DNA of 64,000 nucleotides from a virus (IMGVR_UViG_3300013104_000024:1-64000); one strand, 5' to 3'. Counted from the stretch's first letter, positions 34,082 through 43,674 are shown. Notes: generated by a model from the letters alone, not told the origin. Numbers and translations are program-made.

Positions 34082-36088
34082 TTATACCTCCAAGTGCTGT
34101 AAGACCTCGAACGGCATGAGCAAGGCATCGAACGGATGATCCATGCGATTGGGCGTGATGTAGTTACGCGGCTTATTGATACTGGCCAGCTGATGCTCAT
34201 ACGCCATCTTCGCAGCCATCGAGCGGTTTTCGATCGTGAGATCGTAGACGCCCAAGGCCCGACCCGTACCAACCTTCGGCAATGCGAAGTCGTCGTTGGC
34301 AGCCGATACCACCATGCCGCCATACAGCACCACTTCCAACACACCGAGATTGACATTGAGTCGATGATTCACGTGGTCGAACAACTTGACCAGCGTGGCA
34401 TCCACTGCTTCTTCCTTGTCCCGTTCCCCGAGTTCGTTGATGGACGCTTCGAGGATGTCGGCGATTTCTGCCGAATGGTCACTCATGTTGTACCGCTTGG
34501 CCGGCAAGGTCAGAATGGGCTTGTCGAAATCCCATCCTGTCATGTCGATCACATAGTGACCACGTTCATTGAGCGCATACCCATGCTTCTTGATGTGCGC
34601 CAAGAACGGCATCGTCATGGACGCCATACGGCGATCCATTGCGACCTTCAGCGTGTCGACGATCAACTCTTCGCCGCTGCCCTCCATGATGCCGATTTCC
34701 GGCAACTCGCTGATCCGCGTGATGCTCGTCAGTTGGTTGACGTCTTCGACGTTCTGGATGTCGGTGAAGTTTGCTGCGTACTGATGCGGGATGATCAGCC
34801 GCACGTGCTTGCTCTTGAGCCGCTTGCTCAACAGATAGGACATGCGATCCTGGGAGACGTCCAGGAAGTGCTTCATGACCGAGTCCAGCACGATCGCTTC
34901 CATGACTGCGCCGCCGACAAAGTGCTTGGTCGACAGCACCAGCTGAGAAACGACTTCGGTCATCGAGGTACAGTTGGTCTGACCCAGATTCCCGGTGAGC
35001 GGATCCAGAATCGAATACGCCAGTTCGCCGAAACACGTCGAGCAAATCCCATAAGGATCAGGGTGCTGACAGTGAAGTACCGAGCGCAGCTTCAGGGTGT
35101 GACCCAGCAGATGCTTATCGTCCTTCCGAATGGCAGTGAGGCCGCCATCGGAATTCAGGAAGTACTTCCCAGCCAGCAGTTCGAGGTCCGACTTCTGAAC
35201 CACTGCACCTTCATCATCATACTGCTTGTCGCGTACGGTCCAGTACAGATACTCCTTCGAGCCACAGTCACCCATGTGCAGATTCCGAAGATTCTGACAG
35301 ATGAGTTGCAACCGCCGACTGAAATACTCGGTCTGCTCAAGCGGGTCTTTAGCCTGAGCAAGCGACATGGACGCGTGTCGCGATTCGATGAACGAGTCGT
35401 GGAAACTACGGAAGCCTTCGGCAAAGCCGCGCATGATCGGACGCGGGAAATACGTCCCATCGATGTCGGAGATATAGCCCCGAGGTCCCACGCACTGCAA
35501 CACCTGACCCATGTTCGAGAGGCCCGACTTCACTGCCCGTGCAACCGGGTTATTGGCCAAGCGCTCGTCATTGAGCAGGGCTTTGGTGATCGTATCTTGG
35601 ATGTGAGCAATGGCTTGCTCGGTAGGCGGCGCATCCTTCTTCGACGCCAAGATATCCGGATGATCGAGGATCTCGATATAGTCCGTCACATCCAGCGAGG
35701 TCACATACTCCTCGCACCGATACGACAACTCGTTGTACATCGTGTTGACAATCCGATAGGTCATCTCCGACAACTGCTCGGTGGTGACCGTCTCGTCGTG
35801 GCGATACGTCGCGTGGACTTCCCACATCACGCTGCCCAACAGCTTCAAGTGAGTGGAATAGTTCAGGCGCTTGTTGCCGATCAGATGCTTGACGTGATGC
35901 TCCTTTCGCATCGGCGTCTTCGGATACTTGCGATGGAATTCCCACGCATAGCTGCTGTAGATGGTTTCGCGAGCATTCGTGAGAAGCTCTTCACCATTGT
36001 CGAACACGAGCGTAAAGGGACCCTTGAGGGTGTTCCAGAGTTGCTCGGTCGACATGGTGATCAGAAAACGTGCACTCAAACGTTTCAA
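34082..36088 (-). CDS. Non-virion RNA polymerase beta' C-terminal half
   Basis: 668 residues, corresponding by content and order to phiKZ gp74. Bridge-helix region M-G-Q-V-L-Q-C-V-G-P-R-G and F-x-x-S-R-H-A-S-M-S-L-A-Q-A-K at about 193-247; D-C-G (274-276) and C-x8-C-x2-C (340, 349, 352) complete the zinc site; the trigger loop Q-L-V-L-S-T-K-H keeps its His (382-389). It supplies the moving parts of the active site to the enzyme that transcribes middle/late phage genes in the phage nucleus. Start TTG at 36088 fits best: GGAG lies 8 bases upstream and it overlaps the beta stop as TTGA. An ATG at 36055 has no ribosome site. Confidence 0.9.
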   Translation of the reverse strand: MKRLSARFLITMSTEQLWNTLKGPFTLVFDNGEELLTNARETIYSSYAWEFHRKYPKTPMRKEHHVKHLIGNKRLNYSTHLKLLGSVMWEVHATYRHDETVTTEQLSEMTYRIVNTMYNELSYRCEEYVTSLDVTDYIEILDHPDILASKKDAPPTEQAIAHIQDTITKALLNDERLANNPVARAVKSGLSNMGQVLQCVGPRGYISDIDGTYFPRPIMRGFAEGFRSFHDSFIESRHASMSLAQAKDPLEQTEYFSRRLQLICQNLRNLHMGDCGSKEYLYWTVRDKQYDDEGAVVQKSDLELLAGKYFLNSDGGLTAIRKDDKHLLGHTLKLRSVLHCQHPDPYGICSTCFGELAYSILDPLTGNLGQTNCTSMTEVVSQLVLSTKHFVGGAVMEAIVLDSVMKHFLDVSQDRMSYLLSKRLKSKHVRLIIPHQYAANFTDIQNVEDVNQLTSITRISELPEIGIMEGSGEELIVDTLKVAMDRRMASMTMPFLAHIKKHGYALNERGHYVIDMTGWDFDKPILTLPAKRYNMSDHSAEIADILEASINELGERDKEEAVDATLVKLFDHVNHRLNVNLGVLEVVLYGGMVVSAANDDFALPKVGTGRALGVYDLTIENRSMAAKMAYEHQLASINKPRNYITPNRMDHPFDALLMPFEVLQHLEV

Positions 36089-38295
36089 TGTACCAGCTCC
36101 CGCGTTTTGCTGTTAAGTCCCGGAACGTACGGCGCGTACTCGAAAGACCAGCCGCCGCACAATGCCATGTGCTTCACCAATTGAAGCGGTTTGTTTCCTC
36201 CATACGGAACCACCTTCCGATCGACGATCTGTTCGATGTTGGTCGGGAAGGGCGCTTGCAACAGATTCTGAATGAGGTGCCGTGCAGTCCTCGGGTTGTT
36301 GTTGCGATCGAGAATGTCTGCGGTAACACGCGGCCCTGGGAACGACACGGAGATCCGAACTTCAGATTCACCCCATGCTCGAATAGCCTGCACGCGTTGC
36401 GGCGAGCTATGCTTATCCCAGCTGGTGATCTGCGAGATCACACCGAAGTGCTGACGCTTGGACGACGAGACCGAAGTCCAGTCATCGGCGATCTTCTCCA
36501 GCATGATGATGTACACACTAGCGATGCGCACCTTGTTCTTGGTCTTGCGAACCTGACCAGAGTAGCCTCGATAGGTGACCGGACCATGCAGCGGACGATA
36601 CTCGGGGTTAGCCTGAATCATCCGCACAGCGTCGGACAATTCACGCGGGTTTTCAGGCGGCCAATAAATCACAAAGCCATCCACCCCGTTGATGACGCTC
36701 TCCATGAACATCGTCCGTGGGAACGTGTTCTTAAGGAGTCCTTTCTGCGTCGTCATTACTTCGCCGTGCGCATAGTACGGATACATCTTGTTCGGACTCA
36801 TGATCTTCAGATACCCGAGGATGTAATCCCAGGCTCTGTCCATCTGTTCCTTGTGCGTCGTCTCCATCTGCTGGAGTCGCGTGGTGAGACCCGGACCATT
36901 GGCCAGCAACCCGAGCATGTCCCGTACTTTCGCAGAGACGTTCGCACTGGCTGCATTGAAGAAATGCTCGTAGAGCCTGCCTACGTTCATCCGGCTATTG
37001 GTCGAGTTACCGTCCATGACGATCTCAGCGCGCACGCCGTTTTCGTCGACCGGCATGTCTTCCGGATCCACCACCTTACAGATCACACCCTTACCGCCGT
37101 GGCAATCGGTAATCTTGAAACCTTCCGTCGGGATGATTTCATACTCGATCGTGAACTCCACACGCCAATCGTCGAGCGGGTTCTTGCGATGCAGCAGTTG
37201 CCGGCGTTCTTGGGAACCGTTTGCACGGTTATCCAGAATCGCACAGGCTTCCACGGCAAGCGCATGCAGCGGCTTGGAGATGTTCATCCGGTCCGGACCA
37301 CCGCGACGCTTCTCGATGTCAGCGAGCGTATCGACCACTTCCCGATAGAAACGCTGCGACGCCCGATGATAGCGCATCGGTTGTCGTTCCATTTCTTCCG
37401 GCATGTTGGTGTTGGTATAGTCGTCGTGATAGATCTTGATGTCCACCACTTTACCACCCGCACCATTCGCATAAATGCGACGATCGTGGAAGAAGTCCAC
37501 TTCTCGTGTAGCCGCGACGGACTGCTGCACCACGGAAAGCGAGCGGTCTTCGCGACGCAACACCATCAACAACCCGTCGCCGCGTACCACGTCCCCGATA
37601 TTCGGAAACGGCCGATAGTCGCTCGGATCATTCGGATCGCCATAGAGGTTGAGCGGGAAATAGCGGCTGCCCCACTCGACTTCATAGGTGCGATACGTCT
37701 TGATCGCGAACTTCTTAAGCACGTCCCGCGAGACGAGAATCCCGTCTTCAGAGACTGCCGGATGGCTCATGTAAGCCACCCGACACTGCACGCCGTACTT
37801 ATAGTCACCGGATTCGGTCACCGACGGCGAGTCCAGCAAGACCGTACCTTTCGCAATCGGCATGCCGGTACGAATGGAGTTGGTGATCTTGCGCGCTTGA
37901 TACTCGAAACCGAAATACGTCTGGTCGGAGAAATGCCCCGGCAGGCGGATCATGCCGATTTCTTGACCCGGCTTCTGGGATTCGTAGATCAGGATCGTTT
38001 CCGGGTTCTTGATCGAATCCGATCCCAAGGTTTCCTGATAGCGAGGAATCACTTTCAGGATGATGCCGTCTTCGGGCATCTTCACCGAAAAGGTTGTCTT
38101 AGCGTACTGCCGTTCCATCCCGGTCTGAATGAATCGCTCGGTTCCTCCTTTCACGACGAGACATTGACCGATGTGGCTAGAAAACATTTGCTTTCGCGGA
38201 GAACTATCCCCGACGTCCGCAAAGTTCAGACCGTTGACCCCCATCAACCGTCTGTCCATTTCATTGATTGCGCTCATGTACGCATCGTCAGACAT
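36085..38295 (-). CDS. Non-virion RNA polymerase beta C-terminal half
   Basis: 736 residues. A-Y-M-S-H-P-A-V-S-E-D-G-I-L-V-S (175-190) matches the region upstream of the beta active site, K-I-T-D-C-H-G-G-K-G-V-I (395-406) is the G-R-H-G-N-K-G-V-I catalytic motif, and S-R-M-N-V-G-R-L-Y-E (435-444) the R-M-N-x-G-x-x-x-E motif. Equivalent to phiKZ gp71-73, where the gene is split by an intron with a homing endonuclease; here it is uninterrupted. The N-terminal beta half is not in this window. ATG 38295 (a GTG just before is an alternative) with AAAGGAAA upstream. Overlaps the beta' C-half. Confidence 0.9.
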   Translation of the reverse strand: MSDDAYMSAINEMDRRLMGVNGLNFADVGDSSPRKQMFSSHIGQCLVVKGGTERFIQTGMERQYAKTTFSVKMPEDGIILKVIPRYQETLGSDSIKNPETILIYESQKPGQEIGMIRLPGHFSDQTYFGFEYQARKITNSIRTGMPIAKGTVLLDSPSVTESGDYKYGVQCRVAYMSHPAVSEDGILVSRDVLKKFAIKTYRTYEVEWGSRYFPLNLYGDPNDPSDYRPFPNIGDVVRGDGLLMVLRREDRSLSVVQQSVAATREVDFFHDRRIYANGAGGKVVDIKIYHDDYTNTNMPEEMERQPMRYHRASQRFYREVVDTLADIEKRRGGPDRMNISKPLHALAVEACAILDNRANGSQERRQLLHRKNPLDDWRVEFTIEYEIIPTEGFKITDCHGGKGVICKVVDPEDMPVDENGVRAEIVMDGNSTNSRMNVGRLYEHFFNAASANVSAKVRDMLGLLANGPGLTTRLQQMETTHKEQMDRAWDYILGYLKIMSPNKMYPYYAHGEVMTTQKGLLKNTFPRTMFMESVINGVDGFVIYWPPENPRELSDAVRMIQANPEYRPLHGPVTYRGYSGQVRKTKNKVRIASVYIIMLEKIADDWTSVSSSKRQHFGVISQITSWDKHSSPQRVQAIRAWGESEVRISVSFPGPRVTADILDRNNNPRTARHLIQNLLQAPFPTNIEQIVDRKVVPYGGNKPLQLVKHMALCGGWSFEYAPYVPGLNSKTRELVH

Positions 38296-38344
38296 CACGA
38301 TTTCCTTTCTTGATGTTGATTCGAATGTGAATAGCTTACACTAC

Positions 38345-38378
38345 TCTTAAAGATGATATGTGTTTGAATCTTTCTAGA
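38345..38378 (-). promoter_or_regulatory. Early-type promoter of the beta / beta' / helicase operon
   Basis: The minus strand reads AGAAAGATTCAAACA then CATATCATC at 38352-38360, the spacing and boxes of the element at 43.65 kb. The leader that follows contains CATTCGAATCAACA. A divergent plus-strand gene starts at 38389. Confidence 0.6.
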
Positions 38379-38388
38379 GAGTATCGTT

Positions 38389-38727
38389 ATGCAAGTCGAT
38401 AGCCTGATGGTGAAAGACGGGGCCGCCTCGTATTACACGGACTCCATGCGCAATACGCTCGAAGACTTCATGACGAAGTTTCGAAGCAGCATCCAATCCC
38501 CAACCACCGTCGCCCCCGCCACAGCAGAGCGATTTGCTGGCGACCTCTTTGGTCTTCTTACTTTTCTTAACATCCCGATGACGATGCATTACGCCGTCAT
38601 GCGGGCGAACAAACTCAATTCGTCAGACGAATACCAACCGTGGATGACAAATCTGCTGGTACCCAGTCAAGCTGATGTTCAGCGTATTCAGCAGACCAAC
38701 AACTCGACGAATCGGGCCACGACGTAA
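38389..38727 (+). CDS. Small plus-strand protein inside the RNA polymerase block (112 aa)
   Basis: 112 residues, ATG at 38389, AGAGAG upstream. Gln/Asn/Thr-rich ends and one moderately hydrophobic stretch (about 50-70, F-A-G-D-L-F-G-L-L-T-F-L) too polar to be a sure membrane segment. Not recognised. The only plus-strand gene between 30.5 and 55.9 kb, with its own terminator, so it is separately controlled. Confidence 0.7.
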   Translation: MQVDSLMVKDGAASYYTDSMRNTLEDFMTKFRSSIQSPTTVAPATAERFAGDLFGLLTFLNIPMTMHYAVMRANKLNSSDEYQPWMTNLLVPSQADVQRIQQTNNSTNRATT

Positions 38728-38740
38728 ATCGAGGACAAAA

Positions 38741-38782
38741 AAAGAAGAGCGCGATGTTCTGCGCTCTTCTTGGCTTTATGCC
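38741..38782 (+). terminator. Terminator with TTTATGCC tail
   Basis: 11-bp stem aagaagagcgc/gcgctcttctt, loop of 8, followed on the plus strand by GGCTTTATGCCG; an A-run on its left gives a U-tract on the minus strand, so it serves both convergent genes (38389-38727 and 38800-40416). Confidence 0.9.
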
Positions 38783-38799
38783 GTCACTTCACCGAAGCA

Positions 38800-40416
38800 T
38801 CAGAACTTGGTCTGATAACCCGGCGGTACGTAGCCCGGCGGATACGACTGGTAGGTCTGCTGTTGCGGATAGCCTTGTTGTTGCTGCGGATACCCCGGCT
38901 GCTGATACACCGAGCGTTGCGTACCGTACTGCTGCGTGACGAAGGTCGGTTCATCGCGCTGCATCGGAGGATAGCCATACGGCACCATCCCCGGCGACGG
39001 ATACGAACCCGGCGCACCCACAGCTGCCGCTGCCAGTGCCGGATTGCGCCGCATCAGCTCGTGGAAGTCAGCCCCACGTCCCGTATTGGGAATCGGGCCA
39101 GCAGGCGGTTGCTGAGCAGGCGGCATCGCTCCCGGAGGCATCATGCGCGGATCAGGCGCACCCGCGTAAGCATGCGGATAACCCGGTTGCGGATACGGTG
39201 CGCCGGGATACGCTGCACCCGGATAAGGCATCTGCGGCTGTTGCTGCGGTACATGAGCCGGCTGAGCCGTCGGCGGGATCGTCTTGGGCGGCAACGAGAA
39301 ACCAGCCGGAGCATGTTTCTCTTCCACCGGAGCCGATTCGCTGGCTGCCGGTGCTTGTTCTGCCGCTTGGCCGAGATAGGCCGGCGTCTTCACATGCTCG
39401 ACGATCGTGCGTGCTTCTGCTTCGACTGCTTTCTTCATCTCTGGCGTTTGCACTGCTGCCGTTTCCGGGAACGGAATCATCCGGATTTCCGCTTGCAGCG
39501 GAGCCAGATTGACGAAGTCGTCGACCCACTTGTCTTCCACCCGCATGATGATCCGTGCGGTTTCCGACAGCTTGTCGCCGAAGCGCTCGACCAGATCGTT
39601 GATCGGCCCAGCCAGTCGTTCAGCCGAATGCATCACAGCGTCCAGCGACGGTGCGATGTTGCTGTTCGATGCAGCCGAATACGCATCGGCTTCGTCGATT
39701 CCCGGCACCATGTACTGGAACAGCTTGATGAAGGAGTCGCGATCGACTTGTCGCAGCGATACGCCATACGTTTCGTTGGGTACCGCCGGCAACTTGTCGT
39801 CTGCCTTCGCGTCTTTCTTCTTCGGCTGCTTCTTGCGTGCTTCCATCTCGGCTTCACGCTTCTCGCCGTCTTCGACCAGCTGCTTGTACAGCGGGAACGA
39901 AACGATGGCTGCACGATGGACCGACTTCCCGTGCAGCACGCCGCCTTTCTTCAGATACATCGACACGAACGCCTTCTGGTTTTGACCATCGGGCATGGCC
40001 TTCCAGAGTGCATCGAACTTCTTGAGCATCGTCTCGTCCGCTTCCGGCACGAACGAGAGGAACTCGGACTGCTCCGGTGTGAGCGTCGCGTGCATCTGCT
40101 GGGAAGCTGCGATCGTGAGCAGTTCGCTGGCCATGGCCATGAACGTCAGATGCAGCCGCTCCGTCAATGCCCGACGATACTCGGCGACTTGCTTCGATTC
40201 GCCCCGCGCCAGATGTTCGAACAGCGGATGGAAGATCGTCGTCGTGCCCGGCGGTTGCTTGAGTTGCTCGTCGAGCGGCAACACGGCAGGCAAGTTGTCG
40301 ATGAACCACGGTTCCTTCGTATCGCCACGGATCTTCTTGATGAATCCTTCTTCATCCGTAACGAGATGGGCCGCTTTCAAGATCGACTTGTAAAGCGGGA
40401 TGAGTTTCTTTGTCAT
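38800..40416 (-). CDS. phiKZ gp70-position protein with Tyr/Pro/Gln-rich tail
   Basis: 538 residues, ATG at 40416 with AAAGGAAA. Residues 1-330 are a helical, charged body (Lys/Asp-rich linker near 195-210). Residues about 385-538 are low-complexity with repeated P-G-Y/A-P and Y-P-Q-Q units, including P-Q-Q-Q-Q-G-Y-P-Q-Q-Q-T-Y near the end: a prion-like, probably disordered tail. By order it occupies the place of phiKZ gp70, between the gp69-like gene and the RNA polymerase beta C-half. No catalytic motif. Such tails often promote condensation or multivalent binding; that is inference. Confidence 0.75.
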   Translation of the reverse strand: MTKKLIPLYKSILKAAHLVTDEEGFIKKIRGDTKEPWFIDNLPAVLPLDEQLKQPPGTTTIFHPLFEHLARGESKQVAEYRRALTERLHLTFMAMASELLTIAASQQMHATLTPEQSEFLSFVPEADETMLKKFDALWKAMPDGQNQKAFVSMYLKKGGVLHGKSVHRAAIVSFPLYKQLVEDGEKREAEMEARKKQPKKKDAKADDKLPAVPNETYGVSLRQVDRDSFIKLFQYMVPGIDEADAYSAASNSNIAPSLDAVMHSAERLAGPINDLVERFGDKLSETARIIMRVEDKWVDDFVNLAPLQAEIRMIPFPETAAVQTPEMKKAVEAEARTIVEHVKTPAYLGQAAEQAPAASESAPVEEKHAPAGFSLPPKTIPPTAQPAHVPQQQPQMPYPGAAYPGAPYPQPGYPHAYAGAPDPRMMPPGAMPPAQQPPAGPIPNTGRGADFHELMRRNPALAAAAVGAPGSYPSPGMVPYGYPPMQRDEPTFVTQQYGTQRSVYQQPGYPQQQQGYPQQQTYQSYPPGYVPPGYQTKF

Positions 40417-40431
40417 GATTTCTTTCCTTTC

Positions 40432-42033
40432 TTAGAACGCCGAAGCATCAAACAACGGCGCACCACCCGTTTCGTGTTGATCCGGCGGCGCAACTGCGTG
40501 CAGCAGATGGTTGAAGTCGTCCGCCACTTGCACGACGTGATTGTGGTCACGAGTCACCAGCGGAGTGAGCAGCGCATCAGCAAACGACGGCGTGACGAAC
40601 TGCTCGATCGGACGACCATCGAGCGAGATGTTCACCACGGTTTCGCCCGTCAGATCACAGATCACTTCGAGCATGAAGCGCACCTGATTGTCGAAGCACA
40701 GATCCTTCATGACTTCGAACCAGAAACGCTTCTCGAACGCGAACATCGCCGGCGAGAGATCCTGATCGCCGAAACCAGCGATGTTGACAATCGCCATGTC
40801 CGGCTGATAACCCGGACGACCCAAGAACGTCGTCGGATCGACGGCCGAATAGTTGCCCGAAACCGCCATCTCGTTATGCATCTTGAAATGCATCACGGTC
40901 AGCGCCAGATCGGCCATGATACCCGGCACACACTGACTGATGATCGTCGCGGCCAGCGTCACGGGATCTCGACCATACCACTCGTTGGTTTCGCCCTGTG
41001 CATGCATGCCTTGGATCTTCTGCGTGCGGCCCGAGCAACGACCCAGTACACGACCTTGGATCGTCGGATCGAGCTTGAGCAGATCCCGATAGCGGAACGT
41101 GTTGCCGATCGGCTCGCCGCGCAGGTCTGCAATCATCCGCAGCACCTGATCGCCCGATACCAGACCATCGTTCGCATACTGCCGCGCATTCGTGAAGAAG
41201 TCACCGCCCGTCGTACCCGGATCGGTGCTGGTAGCGGATGCATTGCTCCAGTTTTCCACGACACGCGCCATGTACGACGCCGGAATCACATTGCCACGCA
41301 GCGACATCGCCGCCATCGTGCTGTTCGCGTTGCGCGCATCGAAGAGCTTGTTGCCCGCGCCGGGGATCTGGCCGTTCTCATCACGCAGTGCGTTCAGGTG
41401 ACTGCGGCTCATCACCGCAAACAGATCCGTCGGCCGCATGCGCTCCAGATGGTCAGGCTGATACATCGACTGGAAGTTGTTGTCGGCGAGAATGTGCGCA
41501 TTCTTGGCCACCGCCGCCACTTCCCGCATGCCTGCCGGACCATACTGCTGGCTGATTTGCAGATGGATGGTCGAGTTCACGAAGAACTGCATTTCGTTGT
41601 CGACGAGCAGCTGCTGCGCTTCGGTCGAAGTATAGCCCGACTGCGGCATCGCACCGACGTGGGTGGTATAGCCCGTCAGGATTTCTTGGAAGCGCGTACC
41701 GATGTGGCTTTCGTACTCGACCACCATCATGAAGCGACAGCGACGCTCACCCCAGCCTTGGGGAATGGCGATCTGGCCGCGCTGCATGTCGACGTTTGCC
41801 GACGGCTTCAGAAAGCTTTGGGCAATCCCGCTGAAGCTGGCCGGCGAATAGTGCTTCACACCTTGCAGCTGTTCGTTGAATTGCGAAAGAACATGACCGT
41901 CGAAGTTAGTCGTATAGGGACGACTCCATTGCTGGTTATACTCGCCGGTCTCGTAAATCAGCAACTTTGTGATTTGGGCCTGAGGGGGAACACGCCCGAA
42001 TCCGCGATTGCCTAGTGTGGTAAGCTCGTTCAT
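40432..42033 (-). CDS. phiKZ gp69-position protein, candidate phage-nucleus import factor
   Basis: 533 residues, ATG at 42033 overlapping the upstream stop (TAATG), GGAG 7 bases before. Soluble mixed alpha/beta protein, no known enzyme motif, Met/Asn-rich. It lies directly after the gp68-like RNA polymerase subunit, the slot of phiKZ gp69. From memory, gp69 (PicA/Imp1) is reported to license protein import into the phage nucleus. The identity here rests on order and size, not on a recognised motif. Confidence 0.6.
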   Translation of the reverse strand: MNELTTLGNRGFGRVPPQAQITKLLIYETGEYNQQWSRPYTTNFDGHVLSQFNEQLQGVKHYSPASFSGIAQSFLKPSANVDMQRGQIAIPQGWGERRCRFMMVVEYESHIGTRFQEILTGYTTHVGAMPQSGYTSTEAQQLLVDNEMQFFVNSTIHLQISQQYGPAGMREVAAVAKNAHILADNNFQSMYQPDHLERMRPTDLFAVMSRSHLNALRDENGQIPGAGNKLFDARNANSTMAAMSLRGNVIPASYMARVVENWSNASATSTDPGTTGGDFFTNARQYANDGLVSGDQVLRMIADLRGEPIGNTFRYRDLLKLDPTIQGRVLGRCSGRTQKIQGMHAQGETNEWYGRDPVTLAATIISQCVPGIMADLALTVMHFKMHNEMAVSGNYSAVDPTTFLGRPGYQPDMAIVNIAGFGDQDLSPAMFAFEKRFWFEVMKDLCFDNQVRFMLEVICDLTGETVVNISLDGRPIEQFVTPSFADALLTPLVTRDHNHVVQVADDFNHLLHAVAPPDQHETGGAPLFDASAF

Positions 42034-43598
42034 TACAGACTCCGATTTGCTACTGCAATTGAAAGTTCAGCGAATTGACTGCGGATGTCAGTGGGGAGAA
42101 TGATCCGCCGACTCGCTGTATCTTTGTTGATCACTCGAACCTTGTCGTTGGGCAAGGTCATCAACCAACCAAACTGGTCGAACTGCTTGGTCACGGCATC
42201 GACATTCAATACACTCGCGTTCTGAAGTCGACCCGATTCCTTTTGCTGTTTGCTGCTGGGGCGGTAGTGATAGGGATAGAAGACCGTCAGCTGTTCGCCA
42301 AGTTCCTTTCGGATCCTACCATGGCCGCCCATGCCGACTTCGGCGAATTCTGCATCCGACGTCTCAGCGATCGCACTTACCAGTCCTGCAACCAGATAGT
42401 GCTTGTTGTGCCAAAGCACGGCTTGAGTAACAGCCAGTGCTTGCACGAACAGATCCTTTTCGAGGTGATCCAACCCGTGCGGCTTAATCGCCGGGTCAAG
42501 CACCCACTGCATGATCGTTTTCTGAGGTTGTTGGATGCGGACATTCATCAGCACACGAGTGGTCTCCAATGCTTCGTTGACCAAACTCATGTCAATCGTC
42601 GGGGAAATGGCACGAGCGATACGATAGGGGTCACGCGCACCTTGAACAATGATGCCGATCTCGCCTTCCGCCAGCTCTTGTCGGATCTTGTATCCTTCAA
42701 GCCGTGACAGCTTATTCTCGTCGCCGTCGATTTCCTTTCGATTGTTCTTCTCCCGAACGTGTCCGATGAAACTGGACTCACCCGGATTCAGCCGATTGAG
42801 CGTATAGCTGTGGATCGACGAAACCAGATGCGATTCAGGATTGCTGTTCCGAATGTCGCCAGTGCAGACCCGACGAAAGACGATAACCCCAAGCAACCAT
42901 TCAGGGAAGTCCTCACTTCCCACGCCAGCAAGAATCGCTGAGTGTGGTCGCTTCGATTTATCGGTCGGGATAAAAGCGTTCACATACCCGCGAAGCTTGA
43001 CCATGGCTTCGCAGTACATCAGGTGCGTGCCGGACAACAACCGATACGCGTTGTACTCTTTCCAGTTCGTTCCCCAGATTTTGTGTTTTTCCGTATAGGC
43101 GATGGTTTCACCCCAGACGGGAACGATGGTACGCAACGCCAAAGCCAATACGAGCAACTTGTGATAGTCGTCTCGCGTATAGGTCTTGAGTCGCGTATTG
43201 GAGAGATCATCGCTCTCCACGAATTTCTCGCCGATCTTCTCCGGAATCCGGATGCCGGACTTGAACTTGACCCAATGATCGAGGTCATCGATCGGATGCA
43301 AGTTGCAAAGCTCGATCAGGAGCGGGCCTAACATAGAAGTCAGGCTAGTCGTATTTTCCGTGTTTTCGAATGCATCTTTGATGCGGACATATACGCTGAA
43401 GATCGCATCTTGGTGCGGTTTCTCCAGTTGCTCCCAATACTCGTTGATCTCGTCAAACAAACTCCCAGTGGTCGTAGACTCCTTTCCTTGTTGTTTCTTG
43501 AACGCTGCGTAGTTCCAGATGATCGTAATGCCATCATGGACCATCTGCGCATCAGACGAAGAACCGCCGCTCCCCATCCGATCAACGATAATTTTCAT
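42033..43598 (-). CDS. Candidate fifth subunit of the non-virion RNA polymerase (gp68-like)
   Basis: 521 residues, ATG at 43598 with AAGGAG. No standard RNA polymerase motif, as expected of phiKZ gp68, the non-canonical subunit needed for activity of the five-subunit enzyme. Evidence is position (first gene of the run 68-69-70-71-74), a size in the expected range, and an early-type promoter of its own at 43645-43652. Contains many Lys/Arg-rich segments (for example near 280-300). Alternative: unrelated conserved protein. Confidence 0.65.
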   Translation of the reverse strand: MKIIVDRMGSGGSSSDAQMVHDGITIIWNYAAFKKQQGKESTTTGSLFDEINEYWEQLEKPHQDAIFSVYVRIKDAFENTENTTSLTSMLGPLLIELCNLHPIDDLDHWVKFKSGIRIPEKIGEKFVESDDLSNTRLKTYTRDDYHKLLVLALALRTIVPVWGETIAYTEKHKIWGTNWKEYNAYRLLSGTHLMYCEAMVKLRGYVNAFIPTDKSKRPHSAILAGVGSEDFPEWLLGVIVFRRVCTGDIRNSNPESHLVSSIHSYTLNRLNPGESSFIGHVREKNNRKEIDGDENKLSRLEGYKIRQELAEGEIGIIVQGARDPYRIARAISPTIDMSLVNEALETTRVLMNVRIQQPQKTIMQWVLDPAIKPHGLDHLEKDLFVQALAVTQAVLWHNKHYLVAGLVSAIAETSDAEFAEVGMGGHGRIRKELGEQLTVFYPYHYRPSSKQQKESGRLQNASVLNVDAVTKQFDQFGWLMTLPNDKVRVINKDTASRRIILPTDIRSQFAELSIAVANRSL

Positions 43599-43639
43599 TC
43601 AATTACTTCTCCTTACAAACGTAGTCCACTCCAACTACA

Positions 43640-43668
43640 TGCAAGTGATATATTGCTGAATCTTTCTT
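43640..43668 (-). promoter_or_regulatory. Early-type promoter of the gp68-gp70-like operon
   Basis: The minus strand reads AGAAAGATTCAGCAA then TATATCAC (43645-43652). Near-identical to the element at 38345-38378 and close to the phiKZ early motif TATATTAC. The coding start is about 47 bases downstream. Confidence 0.65.
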
Positions 43669-43674
43669 GAATGT

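Noticed and set aside
34136-36184. A 682-codon open frame on the plus strand
   Set aside because: Antisense shadow of the beta' C-half; Arg/His-rich composition and no ribosome site.
36070-38313. A 747-codon open frame on the plus strand
   Set aside because: Antisense shadow of the RNA polymerase beta C-half, which has clear catalytic motifs on the other strand.
38770-42015. A 1081-codon open frame on the plus strand
   Set aside because: It runs antisense across two well-supported minus-strand genes and their gap. It is Arg/His/Leu-rich, as antisense frames of GC-rich-third-position genes are, and has no ribosome site or start context.
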